Shown here: in pieces, positions 12,420 through 20,991 of the stretch
How the letters are laid out: every line of letters starts with the position of its first letter
How positions within the stretch are numbered: the stretch's first letter is position 1
Assembly: GCA_963770765.1 (NCBI GenBank)
Contig: CAVYQS010000007.1
Location: forward strand, 62,001 to 126,000
Reading direction: 5' to 3'
Length of the DNA: 64,000 nucleotides
From: CAVPCY01 sp963770765
GTDB lineage: Bacteria; Actinomycetota; Coriobacteriia; Anaerosomatales; PHET01
The notes under the pieces: model-generated
Database searches by the model: none
Told to the model about the DNA's origin: nothing
The model's input: the letters and a program-made list of their open reading frames with translations, nothing else
Program-made: the position numbers and the translations under genes

Positions 12420-13967
12420 ATGGCCAAGCGGGCACGACGAAAGAACGAGCAGCTCTTGGTCTGGTTGCGCGCGGCCGGTGTGGCCGCCGCGACGTATGCC
12501 GGGCTTCTGAGCATGCAGTTCAGGCCATCATGGGGTGCCGCCGTGCTCGCGTTGGTTGTCGGAGGGCTCGCCGTCACCTCGATCGACCTCGGCGTGACCG
12601 TCGCGGTCCTGTGCCTCGCCGTGCCTCTGATCGCCATCAATCCCGTCGCCGGAATCGCCTTCGCTGTGCTCGCCGTGGTGAGCGTCCGGTATCTGGGGGC
12701 CGATGGCGGCCGCGTGTTCCTCCTGATCGCCACCGCCCTGTTCGGTGCCTTCTTCGGACCCGTGTGGGCGGCGGCGGTCATCGCCGGCTTCCTCATGGGC
12801 GCGACCGAAGGCGCCGTGGCGGCAGCGGCTGCGTGCCTCGCCGTCGAAGCCGCGGGGATCGCCGTGGGCGCTGACTCCATCCTCTCGGGCACCGCGCTCG
12901 TCGCCGGTTCCGCTCCCCTTCTCGACTTCGCCGACGCACCGGCGTCCCTGTTCTCCGGCGCGTGGGTCCCCCAGGCGTTCTCCTCGGTGGACGCGGGTGC
13001 GGTGAATGGCTTCATCGCTGCGATCGCAGGCGTCTCCACGCCGGTCGCGTTGCTCGTTCAGCCGGCGATCTGGGCGCTCGGAGCCGTGGTGACGGCAGGC
13101 CTGATCGGCCAAGCACGGGCGCGCAGGAGTGTCGCGCTCATGGCAGGTGCGGCGGCTGTCGGTGCCGTGGTGCCGGCTGCGGGCACCGTGGCCCTCAGCA
13201 TGGCGCTGAGGATCGCGATCCCGTGGGCAGACGTCGCCCAGGCGACGGTGGGCTCTGCAGTGCTCGCCGCCGCGTTCGTCGCAGTCTACGAGTTCGCGTT
13301 TCCGGTGCTGACCGTGCCGATGCGCCACTCGGTCGCCACCGAAGACGCCGAGGTCGACGACCTGCTGCGGCTCATCGCCACCGCCGAGGAGAAGCTTGCC
13401 AGCGATCACACCACGACGAAGGTGGTGATGATCACGGACATGAAGTCGTTCTCCCGCATGACCGAGGAGGACGGCAGCATCGTGACCGCCAAGGCGATCC
13501 AGAAGCACCGCGACTTGGTCCTTCCGATCATCGAGAGCCATCACGGCCACGGCAAGTCCACCGGCGGTGACGGGCTGGTGGCTGCGTTCGACCGGCCGGT
13601 GGACGCTCTTGAGGCGTCGGTGGGGATTCAGCGGGCGCTGGCTTCGCACAACGAGACGAAGCACACAGGCCGCGAGATCGGCGTGAGAATCGGCCTTGCG
13701 CGCGGAGAGGTCGTCCTCGACAAGAGCGGGCGCCCCTTCATCGGCAACGCACTCAACCTCGCGGCCAGGATCATGAACCTCGCCGACGGTGGACAGGTCT
13801 TCGCAGCGTCGAATCTCCTGTCGGTCGAGACAAGTGCCCTGCGCACCTACTCCCACGGCACATTCGAGCTCAAGAACATCGCCAAGCCGGTCGAGGTGGT
13901 CGAGGTCCTGTGGGGATCGAACCAGCAGCCACGTACACCCGGAGAGCACGGCGACGATTCGGAGTAG
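12420..13967 (+). CDS. membrane-bound class III adenylate/guanylate cyclase
   Basis: 515 aa. The first ~330 residues form a very hydrophobic region with about eight to ten predicted membrane helices. A C-terminal class III nucleotidyl cyclase domain follows (about residues 335-500). In it the metal-binding Asp segment VVMITDMKSFSRMT, the loop KSTGGDGLVAAF, the dimer segment VRIGLARGEV and NALNLAARIMNLA are visible. The second metal Asp is present in GGDG. I cannot decide between cAMP and cGMP from sequence alone. The start ATG has GGAG upstream. It is divergent from the cyclic nucleotide-binding protein. Confidence 0.88.
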   Translation: MAKRARRKNEQLLVWLRAAGVAAATYAGLLSMQFRPSWGAAVLALVVGGLAVTSIDLGVTVAVLCLAVPLIAINPVAGIAFAVLAVVSVRYLGADGGRVFLLIATALFGAFFGPVWAAAVIAGFLMGATEGAVAAAAACLAVEAAGIAVGADSILSGTALVAGSAPLLDFADAPASLFSGAWVPQAFSSVDAGAVNGFIAAIAGVSTPVALLVQPAIWALGAVVTAGLIGQARARRSVALMAGAAAVGAVVPAAGTVALSMALRIAIPWADVAQATVGSAVLAAAFVAVYEFAFPVLTVPMRHSVATEDAEVDDLLRLIATAEEKLASDHTTTKVVMITDMKSFSRMTEEDGSIVTAKAIQKHRDLVLPIIESHHGHGKSTGGDGLVAAFDRPVDALEASVGIQRALASHNETKHTGREIGVRIGLARGEVVLDKSGRPFIGNALNLAARIMNLADGGQVFAASNLLSVETSALRTYSHGTFELKNIAKPVEVVEVLWGSNQQPRTPGEHGDDSE

Positions 13968-14032
13968 CCGCCTGGGGCGACGGCTTCGGCTCGATGCCCG
14001 TTCAGGCGACTGCGGCCCGGCCGGGGGTGTGA

Positions 14033-14108
14033 TGGAGCTGGCGGGGGGACTCGAACCCCCAACCCCCTGATTACAAATCAGGTGCGCTGCCAATTGCGCC
14101 ACGCCAGC
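14033..14108 (-). tRNA. tRNA-Thr (TGT)
   Basis: Acceptor GCTGGCG/CGCCAGC, D-arm GCGC-AATTGGCA-GCGC, anticodon stem CCTGA/TCAGG with loop TTTGTAA (anticodon TGT), T-stem GGGGG/CCCCC and encoded CCA at 14033-14035. It is downstream of sigH. Confidence 0.96.
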
Positions 14109-14162
14109 GAACTCGAAGCAGTGTAGCGAATACCTCGAGATGCTTGCCAGCGTTCGCTCGGA

Positions 14163-14816
14163 TCAGCAGGCGTGACAGCGCCGGATCTGCACTTCCATCT
14201 TGCGCTTGATGCGCTGCAGTGCGTTGTCCACGGCCTTGGTGTGACGTTCGAGCTTCTCGGCGATCTGCACGTAGGACATGCCGCCCGTGTACAGCTTCAG
14301 CACGTCGTGCTCGAACTCCGAAAGCGAATCGACGACTCCCCCTCTGATGAAGTCGCTCTCCCACGCGCCGAGCACGATCTCGGCCGGATCGCATATCTCT
14401 CGTGCTGCGATGATGTCCGAGAGCAGTCGCTCGCCCTCCTCGTCGGGCGAGACCGGCCCTGACAGCGAGATGTATCCGTTGAGAGGTGCATGCTTGCGTC
14501 TGGTGGCCGCCTTGACGGCGGTGATGATCTGCCGGGTCACGCACAACTCGGCGAACGAGTGGAAGCTCGCCTCGCGAGTCGGGTCGTAGTCGCGGATGGC
14601 CTTGAAGAGGCCGATGAGCCCCTCTTGGATGACGTCCTCGCGGTCGGCGCCGGCGAAGAAGTAGAGTCGGGCCTTGCACCGTATGAGGGCGCGGTAGCGC
14701 CGAACCAGCTCGCAGCTCGCAAGCTGATCCCCCTCCTGTGCGGCCAATACCAGCGCCGTGTCGGCTCCCTTCGTGCAGTGGGAATGCCGTACGGCGAGTC
14801 GCCCGCGATCGTCCAC
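14163..14816 (-). CDS. sigH: RNA polymerase sigma factor SigH (sporulation-type)
   Basis: 217 aa with the preferred GTG start at 14814-14816, which has GGGGG upstream and gives almost the length of Bacillus subtilis SigH (218 aa). Longer starts at 14877 and 14930 (TTG) are possible. Region 2 is very close to SigH: ADREDVIQEGLIGLFKAIRD and then SFAELCVTRQIITAVKAATR. Region 4 contains SYVQIAEKLERHTKAVDNAL. The gene sits next to rlmB and rae1/yacP exactly as in Bacillus, so it is an orthologue rather than an ECF factor. A possible promoter (TTGACC and a GATACG-like -10) overlaps the longer start. Confidence 0.9.
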   Translation of the reverse strand: MDDRGRLAVRHSHCTKGADTALVLAAQEGDQLASCELVRRYRALIRCKARLYFFAGADREDVIQEGLIGLFKAIRDYDPTREASFHSFAELCVTRQIITAVKAATRRKHAPLNGYISLSGPVSPDEEGERLLSDIIAAREICDPAEIVLGAWESDFIRGGVVDSLSEFEHDVLKLYTGGMSYVQIAEKLERHTKAVDNALQRIKRKMEVQIRRCHAC

Positions 14817-14997
14817 TGCGATACCCCCTTGGATCGCAGTCCCTCCGGCATGGGAAAGGACGTGCTTCACGCCCGGCATCGGTGACGAGCGTGAACCTAC
14901 ATTGGTGAACGTATCTGATACCTTGCACAATGGTCAAGCGCGCGCAGGGACGGCATGCGGATGTGGGGACGGAAGGTCCCCGAATGGGGACGAAGGG

Positions 14998-15510
14998 TCA
15001 GTCTTCGCCGCGAGCCCAGCGCGCGAGGTGTCTTCTGACCGCGTCGTCGACCCGGTCTTCGACCCGGCTGCGGGAACTGCCGGCAGGCGTGTGCTCTCTC
15101 CAGTCGGCATCGCCATCACGCAGACTCCGCCCGAACTCGGGTGAGGAGCGGCGCGCGACGCCTCGCCCGAACACCGTCCACTGGGTCTGAGCGTCGCTGG
15201 TGACCACTTCGACCTGATCGCCGCGCTCCCGAGCAGCGCACGACAGCGACTCGATGACGGTGTCGGCCTCGGTGCCGAACTTCGAGAACACGACGGTGAC
15301 TCCCGCTTCGTGGTGCGGCACGCCGTCGGAGTGCGGATTCCCTCCCCCGTCGAACACGATGGTCGCTTCCCACTCACCCGCCGCATACGCCGCGACATCG
15401 GACACCAGCGCGACGCGAGCGCCCTCGAGGTCCGTGTCGGCGATCTCGCGGTAGGGAGGCGTCAGCCTCAACACGTTGTAGCCGTCGACGAGCAGGATGC
15501 GACGGGTCAT
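14998..15510 (-). CDS. NYN-domain endoribonuclease, YacP/Rae1 family
   Basis: 170 aa, PIN-like NYN fold. The start segment MTRRILLVDGYNVLRLTPPY carries the first catalytic Asp. Further acidic residues sit in IVFDGGGNPHSD and in FGTEADTVIESL. VVTSDAQTQWTVFGRG holds the last conserved Asp. In B. subtilis the homologue Rae1 (YacP) cuts mRNA on the ribosome. The start ATG overlaps the rlmB stop by four bases (ATGA), so the two are translationally coupled. Confidence 0.88.
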   Translation of the reverse strand: MTRRILLVDGYNVLRLTPPYREIADTDLEGARVALVSDVAAYAAGEWEATIVFDGGGNPHSDGVPHHEAGVTVVFSKFGTEADTVIESLSCAARERGDQVEVVTSDAQTQWTVFGRGVARRSSPEFGRSLRDGDADWREHTPAGSSRSRVEDRVDDAVRRHLARWARGED

Positions 15511-16241
15511 CCGTGTGCCTGCGCCCGCCGGAGCCATTCGTACGACAGGGCGGTGGTGGCCTGAGCCACGTTGAGCGAGCCGACCTTCCCGGCCTGCGGA
15601 AGCGAGACGAGGAAGTCGCACGTCTCGCGCGTCAGGCGCGAGAGCCCCTCTCCCTCTGAGCCCATCACCAGCGCGATGCGGCCCTCAAGAGGAGCCTCCC
15701 ACACGCCCTGGTCGGCATGTTCTGACGCCCCGGCGACCCAGTAGCCCGCCTTCTTGAGCGCCTCGAGCGCGCGCACGAGGTTCGGCTCCTGCGCCACCGG
15801 GACATGAGCCAAAGCACCCGCGGCCGACTTCCAGGCGGCGGCCGTGACAGCGGCACTGCGCCGCTTCTGGACGACGACGCACGCCGCGCCCACCACCTCG
15901 GCGGTACGCGCCACCGCACCCAGGTTACCCGGGTCGGTGACGTGATCGAGTGCGATGACCAAGCTCTGCGCCTGGCCCTCGGTCGAACGCAGCACCGAGC
16001 CCAGATCGGCGTAGCGGAACGGCGACGCTTCGGCGATGACGCCCTGGTGCGCGCCGCGCTCGCTCATGCGGTCGAGCTCCCGGCGTGGGGCCGATTCGAC
16101 CTTCACCCCCGCCTGCCGGGCGCGCCGCTCGATCTCGTCCAGGGCCCTGTCCGGCTTCGTTCCCTCTGCGAGCAGGATGCGCGTGAGCGGCATCTCCGCA
16201 CGGAGGGCTTCGAGTGCTGCATTGCGGCCTTCGAGCAGCAC
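15507..16241 (-). CDS. rlmB: 23S rRNA (guanosine-2'-O-)-methyltransferase RlmB (SpoU family)
   Basis: 244 aa from a GTG at 16239-16241, five bases after the cysS stop. The N-terminal substrate-binding domain (GVLLEGRNAALEAL) leads into the SPOUT domain. Its three motifs are ALDHVTDPGNLGAVARTAEV, ALVMGSEGEGLSRLT and PQAGKVGSLNVAQATTALSY, which form the knot and the SAM site. The family methylates a 23S rRNA guanosine or tRNA; RlmB is preferred because of the neighbours cysS and yacP. Confidence 0.92.
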   Translation of the reverse strand: MLLEGRNAALEALRAEMPLTRILLAEGTKPDRALDEIERRARQAGVKVESAPRRELDRMSERGAHQGVIAEASPFRYADLGSVLRSTEGQAQSLVIALDHVTDPGNLGAVARTAEVVGAACVVVQKRRSAAVTAAAWKSAAGALAHVPVAQEPNLVRALEALKKAGYWVAGASEHADQGVWEAPLEGRIALVMGSEGEGLSRLTRETCDFLVSLPQAGKVGSLNVAQATTALSYEWLRRAQAHG

Positions 16242-16246
16242 GCCGA

Positions 16247-17731
16247 TCAGCCCGAGTACGTGACGCGCGCGCCCTGCGGCGTGTCGTCGATCGAGAAGCC
16301 GAGTGCGGTGAGCCCGTCGCGGACCGCGTCGGCTCGCGCCCACTCCTTCTCGATACGCGCAGCCGCCCGACACGCGAGCAGCGCGTCCACGGCTTCGCGC
16401 GTCGACTCGCCGCCGTATCCCGCGACCTCACGCGCCAGACCGATGACCTCTGCGGGGTACTCCGCCTCCACCGGTTCGACGATCTCGATGCCCAACACGC
16501 CGAGAAGCTCGACCACGATCTCCTCGGCCTGCAAGAGGGCGTCCTTGTCATCGGCGCACAGGTCGACCTGGTAGTCGGCCAGGAAGACGTTGGCGGCCTT
16601 CGCGAGTTCGAACACCGAGGCCAGTGCACCCGCGGTGTTGAAGTCGTCGTCCATCTCGGCGGTGAACTTGTCGCGGGCGGTCTCGATGTGCAGCTTGAGG
16701 CCGCTGCACGCCTCGTCGGGTGCGCCCAAGCCGCAGGCGGCGAGCGAACGCGCCCACCGCAGATTGCGCACGAGGTTCTCGAGGCGTCCGTACGCGTGCG
16801 TGGTCTCGTCGAGCCGGCTGTCCGAGAAGTCCAGCGGGCTGCGGTAGTGGGTCTGCAGCATGAGCAGGCGGATCACCGGCGCGGGGTAGCGCTCCAGCAC
16901 GTCTTTGAGGAGCAGGAAGTTGCCGAGCGACTTCGACATCTTCTCGGCGTTGACCTGAAGCATGCCGCCGTGGAGCCAGTACCTGACGAAGGGGACGCCG
17001 GTGGCGGCTTCGGACTGTGCGAGCTCGTTCTCGTGGTGCGGGAAGGTGAGGTCGGCGCCGCCCCCATGGATGTCGAACGGCAGTCCGAGCTCCTGCTCGG
17101 ACATCACCGAACACTCGATGTGCCAGCCGGGGCGGCCATCGCCCCACGGGCTCGGCCAGTGAGGCTCTCCCGGCTTCGCCGACTTCCACAGTGCGAAGTC
17201 GAGCGGGTCGCGCTTGCGCTCGTCGACCTCGATACGCGCGCCCGAACGCACCTCGTCGATGTCGCGGCCGGACAGCTTGCCGTAGGCGGGAAAGCTGCGA
17301 ACCGAGAAGTAGACATCGCCGTCGACGACGTAGGCGTGTTCGCTTGCGATGAGCCGCTCGATCATGTCGATCATCTGCGGGATCGTCTCGGTGGCCTTGG
17401 GGCGCACGGTCGGGTCTTCGACGCCGAGTGCCCGCATGCCCGCTATGAACGCCTCGGTGTAGTCGGCCGCGACCTCGGAGGCGGGACGACCCTCTTCGTT
17501 GGCGCGGTTGATGATCTTGTCGTCGACGTCCGTGACGTTCTGGATGAACGTGACGTCGAAGCCCTTCCAAGCCAGATAGCGGCGGATCACGTCGAAGGAG
17601 AGGAACGTCCGCGCGTTGCCGATGTGGATGTGGTTGTAGACCGTGGGGCCGCACACGTAGATCGAGACCTTGCCCGGCTCCCTCGGTTCGAACTGCTCTT
17701 TGGTTCTTGTCAGGGTGTTGTAGACGCGCAT
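16247..17731 (-). CDS. cysS: cysteinyl-tRNA synthetase
   Basis: 494 aa class I synthetase that charges tRNA-Cys. The HIGH box appears as NHIHIGNARTF, next to the zinc ligand in VCGPTVYN. Further zinc ligands are in HIECSVM and FPHHENELAQSE. The KMSKS loop is EKMSKSLGNF. Length and domain order are standard. It belongs to the run cysE-cysS-rlmB-yacP-sigH. Confidence 0.98.
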   Translation of the reverse strand: MRVYNTLTRTKEQFEPREPGKVSIYVCGPTVYNHIHIGNARTFLSFDVIRRYLAWKGFDVTFIQNVTDVDDKIINRANEEGRPASEVAADYTEAFIAGMRALGVEDPTVRPKATETIPQMIDMIERLIASEHAYVVDGDVYFSVRSFPAYGKLSGRDIDEVRSGARIEVDERKRDPLDFALWKSAKPGEPHWPSPWGDGRPGWHIECSVMSEQELGLPFDIHGGGADLTFPHHENELAQSEAATGVPFVRYWLHGGMLQVNAEKMSKSLGNFLLLKDVLERYPAPVIRLLMLQTHYRSPLDFSDSRLDETTHAYGRLENLVRNLRWARSLAACGLGAPDEACSGLKLHIETARDKFTAEMDDDFNTAGALASVFELAKAANVFLADYQVDLCADDKDALLQAEEIVVELLGVLGIEIVEPVEAEYPAEVIGLAREVAGYGGESTREAVDALLACRAAARIEKEWARADAVRDGLTALGFSIDDTPQGARVTYSG

Positions 17732-17773
17732 CCGAACCCTTCCACTCTCAAGGCGCCGTCATCGAAGCGCCGA

Positions 17774-18514
17774 TCAGATCTCCCAGTACCCGCCCTCGAA
17801 CTCGACAGAGATGGGCGACTCGTCATCAACGGGGCACGTTCCGATCTCGGAGCCGGCGGCTCCCGACTCATCTTCGGAGTCCTCAGCCTCCGCGGCTCGC
17901 CGCTCCAGGCGGTCCATCCGCCGCTGAAGGCAACGGAACATCTCGACCACCGGGTCGGGCAGGTCCTCATGGTGCAGATCGATCGCGTCCACGCGCTCTC
18001 CGGACCGCACGACCACCCGTCCCGGTACGCCGACCACCGTGCAGTTGGGAGGCACATCCTGGATCACCACGGCGCCGCCACCGACCTTGCTGCCCTGCCC
18101 CACCGTGATGTCACCGAGTACCGACGCACCCACCCCGACCACGACACAGTCCCCGAGCGTGGGGTGACGTTTTCCGGACTCCTTGCCGGTGCCTCCCAGC
18201 GTCACACCCTGATAGAGCGTGACGTCGTTGCCGATGATCGCGGTCTCGCCGATCACCACGCCCATTCCGTGGTCGATGAAGAAGTGATCACCGATCGTCG
18301 CGCCGGGGTGGATCTCGATGCCCGTGAACCACCGAGCTATCTGAGAGCCCAGACGTGCGATCACCGTGCGACCGTGGTTCCACAGCCAGTGGTTGAAGCG
18401 ATGTGCCCACAGAGCATGGAGGCCGGGGTAGTTGATGAGGACGCTGACCGTCGAGGTCGCGGCCGGGTCACGCTCCTTGACCGCCCGTATGTCGTCTGCC
18501 ATGCGCGAGAGCAT
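17774..18514 (-). CDS. cysE: serine O-acetyltransferase
   Basis: First step of cysteine synthesis: acetyl-CoA plus serine gives O-acetylserine. The left-handed beta-helix repeats are clear (IHPGATIGDHFFIDHGMGVV, IGNDVTLYQGVTLGGTGK). The catalytic His/Asp are in DHGMGVV and HPTLGD. The chosen start MLSRMADDIRAVKERDPAA aligns with other CysE proteins. An in-frame ATG at 18590-18592 would add 26 residues and begins 5 bases after the ispF stop. The ~40-residue acidic C-terminal tail is longer than usual. It is next to cysS, as in Firmicutes. Confidence 0.93.
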   Translation of the reverse strand: MLSRMADDIRAVKERDPAATSTVSVLINYPGLHALWAHRFNHWLWNHGRTVIARLGSQIARWFTGIEIHPGATIGDHFFIDHGMGVVIGETAIIGNDVTLYQGVTLGGTGKESGKRHPTLGDCVVVGVGASVLGDITVGQGSKVGGGAVVIQDVPPNCTVVGVPGRVVVRSGERVDAIDLHHEDLPDPVVEMFRCLQRRMDRLERRAAEAEDSEDESGAAGSEIGTCPVDDESPISVEFEGGYWEI

Positions 18515-18597
18515 CGTGAGTTCCGAACCACCGCTCCTCGAGGTGTACGGCACCGAAGGCCGCTTGTGCGCCAAGTCTAGCAGGTGTTTCATGCGAT

Positions 18598-19071
18598 TCA
18601 GATGGGTTCGAGAAGCACGACGGCCTGGGCAGCCACGCCCTCGCCGCGCCCTTCGAACCCGAGTCGCTCGGTCGTGGTCGCCTTGACCCCGATGCAGTCG
18701 ACCGGCACGTCCATCGCCCGGGCGAGATTCTCACGCATCCGTTCCCGGTAGGGGGAGACTCTGGGCTCCTCCAGCACGAGCACGCAGTCGGCGTCGACCA
18801 GACGGAATCCCTTGGTGCGGACGACGCCGGCGACCTCGGCGAGCAGCGCGAGCGAGTCCGCGCCGGCGAAACGCGGGTCGGTGTCGGGAAACAGCTTCCC
18901 GATGTCTCCTTCACGCAGGGCGCCGAGGAGTGCGTCCATCAGCGCGTGCGCCAGCACGTCCGCGTCCGAGTGTCCCGCAAGACCGCGGGCGTGGTCGATC
19001 TCGACGCCGCCCAGCACCAGTCTGCGGTCCGCGGCGAACGCATGCACGTCGTATCCGAGCCCTATGCGCAT
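18598..19071 (-). CDS. ispF: 2-C-methyl-D-erythritol 2,4-cyclodiphosphate synthase
   Basis: 157 aa enzyme of the MEP isoprenoid pathway that cyclises CDP-ME 2-phosphate to MEcPP. The metal-binding start MRIGLGYDVHAF, the motif AGHSDADVLAHALMDALLG, and the C-terminal KATTTERLGFEGRGEGVAAQ are all diagnostic. It follows ispD with a 4-base gap. In some bacteria the two are fused; here they are separate. Confidence 0.97.
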   Translation of the reverse strand: MRIGLGYDVHAFAADRRLVLGGVEIDHARGLAGHSDADVLAHALMDALLGALREGDIGKLFPDTDPRFAGADSLALLAEVAGVVRTKGFRLVDADCVLVLEEPRVSPYRERMRENLARAMDVPVDCIGVKATTTERLGFEGRGEGVAAQAVVLLEPI

Positions 19072-19075
19072 CGTT

Positions 19076-19780
19076 TCACCCTCCGTCGATCCGACCCGTC
19101 AGCACCGACTCCACGAACGCGAAGTCCTCAGGCAGCGTCACCTTGATGTTGTCGCGCGGCCCTTCGAACATCAGAACGGCGCCCCCGACGCGTTCGACAA
19201 GTGCCGCGTCATCGGTACCGGGACCGCCGCGCTCGGCCTCCGCATGAGCCGCCATCAAGACCGGCAGACGGAAGACCTGGGGTGTCTGCGCGCTCCACAC
19301 GAGTTGCCGGTCCACGGTCTCGACGATACGACCGGCGTCGACGAGCTTGAGCGTATCGACCGACGGGTGGCCGACCACGACGCCATCGGCATCGGCGTGT
19401 GCGGCAAGCATCGCCACCGCACCGCGCACGACCGCAGAAGACACGAGCGGCCGCGCCCCGTCATGCACCACGACGATCTCAGTGTCTGACGGCAGTGCCG
19501 CTACCCCCGCCTGCACGGAAGCGTGCCGGGTGGGGCCTGAGTCGGCGAGCGAGACCGGGGTGGAGAGCCCGAGTGGCTCGAGCACCGAAGACCGATACTC
19601 GTCGCTGTACTCGTGCGGGCACACGAGCACGATGTGGGACAGGCCGGCTGCATCGAGCGCCAACAGGCTCCACGAGACCACCGGCCGACCGGCTACCACG
19701 GCGAGCTGCTTGCCCCCGGTTCGTCCGGAGCGTTCGCCGCTGCCCCCGGCCAGCACGACTGCGGCAACCCCGGCCGGCAT
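19076..19780 (-). CDS. ispD: 2-C-methyl-D-erythritol 4-phosphate cytidylyltransferase
   Basis: 234 aa. It transfers CMP to MEP in the MEP pathway. The nucleotide-binding loop is VLAGGSGERSGRTGGKQLAV, with the conserved Lys in GGKQ. VVVHDGARPLVS binds the metal and phosphate. The ending has QTPQVFRL and the GTDDAALVERVG segment. Its start overlaps the stop of the PIN-TRAM gene by one base (TGATG), which suggests coupling. Confidence 0.97.
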   Translation of the reverse strand: MPAGVAAVVLAGGSGERSGRTGGKQLAVVAGRPVVSWSLLALDAAGLSHIVLVCPHEYSDEYRSSVLEPLGLSTPVSLADSGPTRHASVQAGVAALPSDTEIVVVHDGARPLVSSAVVRGAVAMLAAHADADGVVVGHPSVDTLKLVDAGRIVETVDRQLVWSAQTPQVFRLPVLMAAHAEAERGGPGTDDAALVERVGGAVLMFEGPRDNIKVTLPEDFAFVESVLTGRIDGG

Positions 19781-20853
19781 CAGAGGACCTCGTCGCCCTG
19801 CGTCTCGGCGGGAGCCGGGCGCGCGAAGATCATGCGACCCGCCGAGGTCTGCAGCACCGAGGAGACCTCGACATCGGTCTCGGTCCCGACGAACCCCCGG
19901 CCGTCTTGGACGACGACCATGGTTCCATCCTCGAGGTATCCCACCCCCTGACCGGGCTCCTTGCCCGCCTTGTTGATGCGCAGGCGAATCCCGTCCCCGG
20001 GCAGGAAGCTCGGACGCAGGGCGGCAGCGGCCTCGTTGAGGTTCAACACCTCGATGCCTCGTACTCTCGCGACCTTCGTGAGGTTGTAGTCGACCGTGAC
20101 CATCGTCGCGTTGGCGTCGACAGCCAGACGCATCAACTTGTCGTCGACGGCGGCGATATCCGAGTAGTCGATCTCGACGACCTCGAGCGCGTCTGAGTCC
20201 GGCATCGCCATCAGCAGATCCAGTCCGCGGCGGCCACGTGAGCGTTTGCCGTCGTCTGCCGAGTCCGCGAGCGTCTGGAGCTCGGCGAGGACGAACCGGG
20301 GGACCCGAGGCTTCCCCGGCAGGAACCCTGTTCGACGCATGTCGGCGAAGCGTGCGTCGATCACCGCGCTGGTGTCCAGAATGATGAGTCTCTCGCCCTT
20401 GCTGACCAGATCCGCGGGCGCGAGCTTGGGAAACATCGCAGCGAACTCGCGGCGGCGCGTGAGGGCGACACCGATTCCCACGTAGGCGGCCACGACCGTC
20501 AGCAGCGCCATCATCACGATGGCGAAGCCCGGCGGCTGCAAGAGCCGCAGCGGTTGCGCAGCCAAGAAGGCGACCAGCAGCCCCACGATGAGTCCAACGG
20601 TGCCGAGGATGATGTCGGCGGCCGAAGTCTCGGCGAGTCTGGTCTCAACACGGAACCAAGCGGCGGTCATCTCGCGTCCGACGATTCCGCCAAGCACGTA
20701 CCCGATGGCTCCCCCGAGCATGATGAAAAGGAAGATGACGTAGGTTTGGGTGAGTCCGGGTAGCTGTGCCTGCCAGTCAACGGCAGTGGTGACGACGTAT
20801 CCGCCCAGGAGTCCCGCGACCACGAGAAGAAAGCGGGTTATGGCCTGGAGCAT
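19780..20853 (-). CDS. YacL-type PIN and TRAM domain membrane protein
   Basis: 357 aa. The first ~130 residues hold four membrane helices (starting LLVVAGLLGGYVVTTAV). A PIN nuclease-like domain follows, with acidic positions in LIILDTSAVIDARFADM, VLAELQTLAD, DDKLMRLAVDANA and TVDYNLTKVA. The final ~60 residues form a TRAM domain (KEPGQGVGYLEDGTMVVVQD), a likely RNA contact. This is the arrangement of B. subtilis YacL, which is also next to disA and ispD. The exact substrate is not known. Confidence 0.9.
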   Translation of the reverse strand: MLQAITRFLLVVAGLLGGYVVTTAVDWQAQLPGLTQTYVIFLFIMLGGAIGYVLGGIVGREMTAAWFRVETRLAETSAADIILGTVGLIVGLLVAFLAAQPLRLLQPPGFAIVMMALLTVVAAYVGIGVALTRRREFAAMFPKLAPADLVSKGERLIILDTSAVIDARFADMRRTGFLPGKPRVPRFVLAELQTLADSADDGKRSRGRRGLDLLMAMPDSDALEVVEIDYSDIAAVDDKLMRLAVDANATMVTVDYNLTKVARVRGIEVLNLNEAAAALRPSFLPGDGIRLRINKAGKEPGQGVGYLEDGTMVVVQDGRGFVGTETDVEVSSVLQTSAGRMIFARPAPAETQGDEVL

Positions 20854-20991
20854 GGTGTGTGGCGATCGCGGCGCCGGGGCCGCTGCGCCCTCACCTCCTC
20901 TCGCACCGGGGTTGACCAGTGCTTAGTCGCTAACATACACAGTCCTCATCGATCGTATCACAGGCCGAACATCCGTTCGTGGCTGCGAGAG

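Noticed and set aside
12528..14102. 524-codon minus-strand frame over the cyclase gene
   Set aside because: Antisense of a clear cyclase with TM and catalytic motifs, Arg/His/Gly-rich product, no RBS and it runs through a tRNA.
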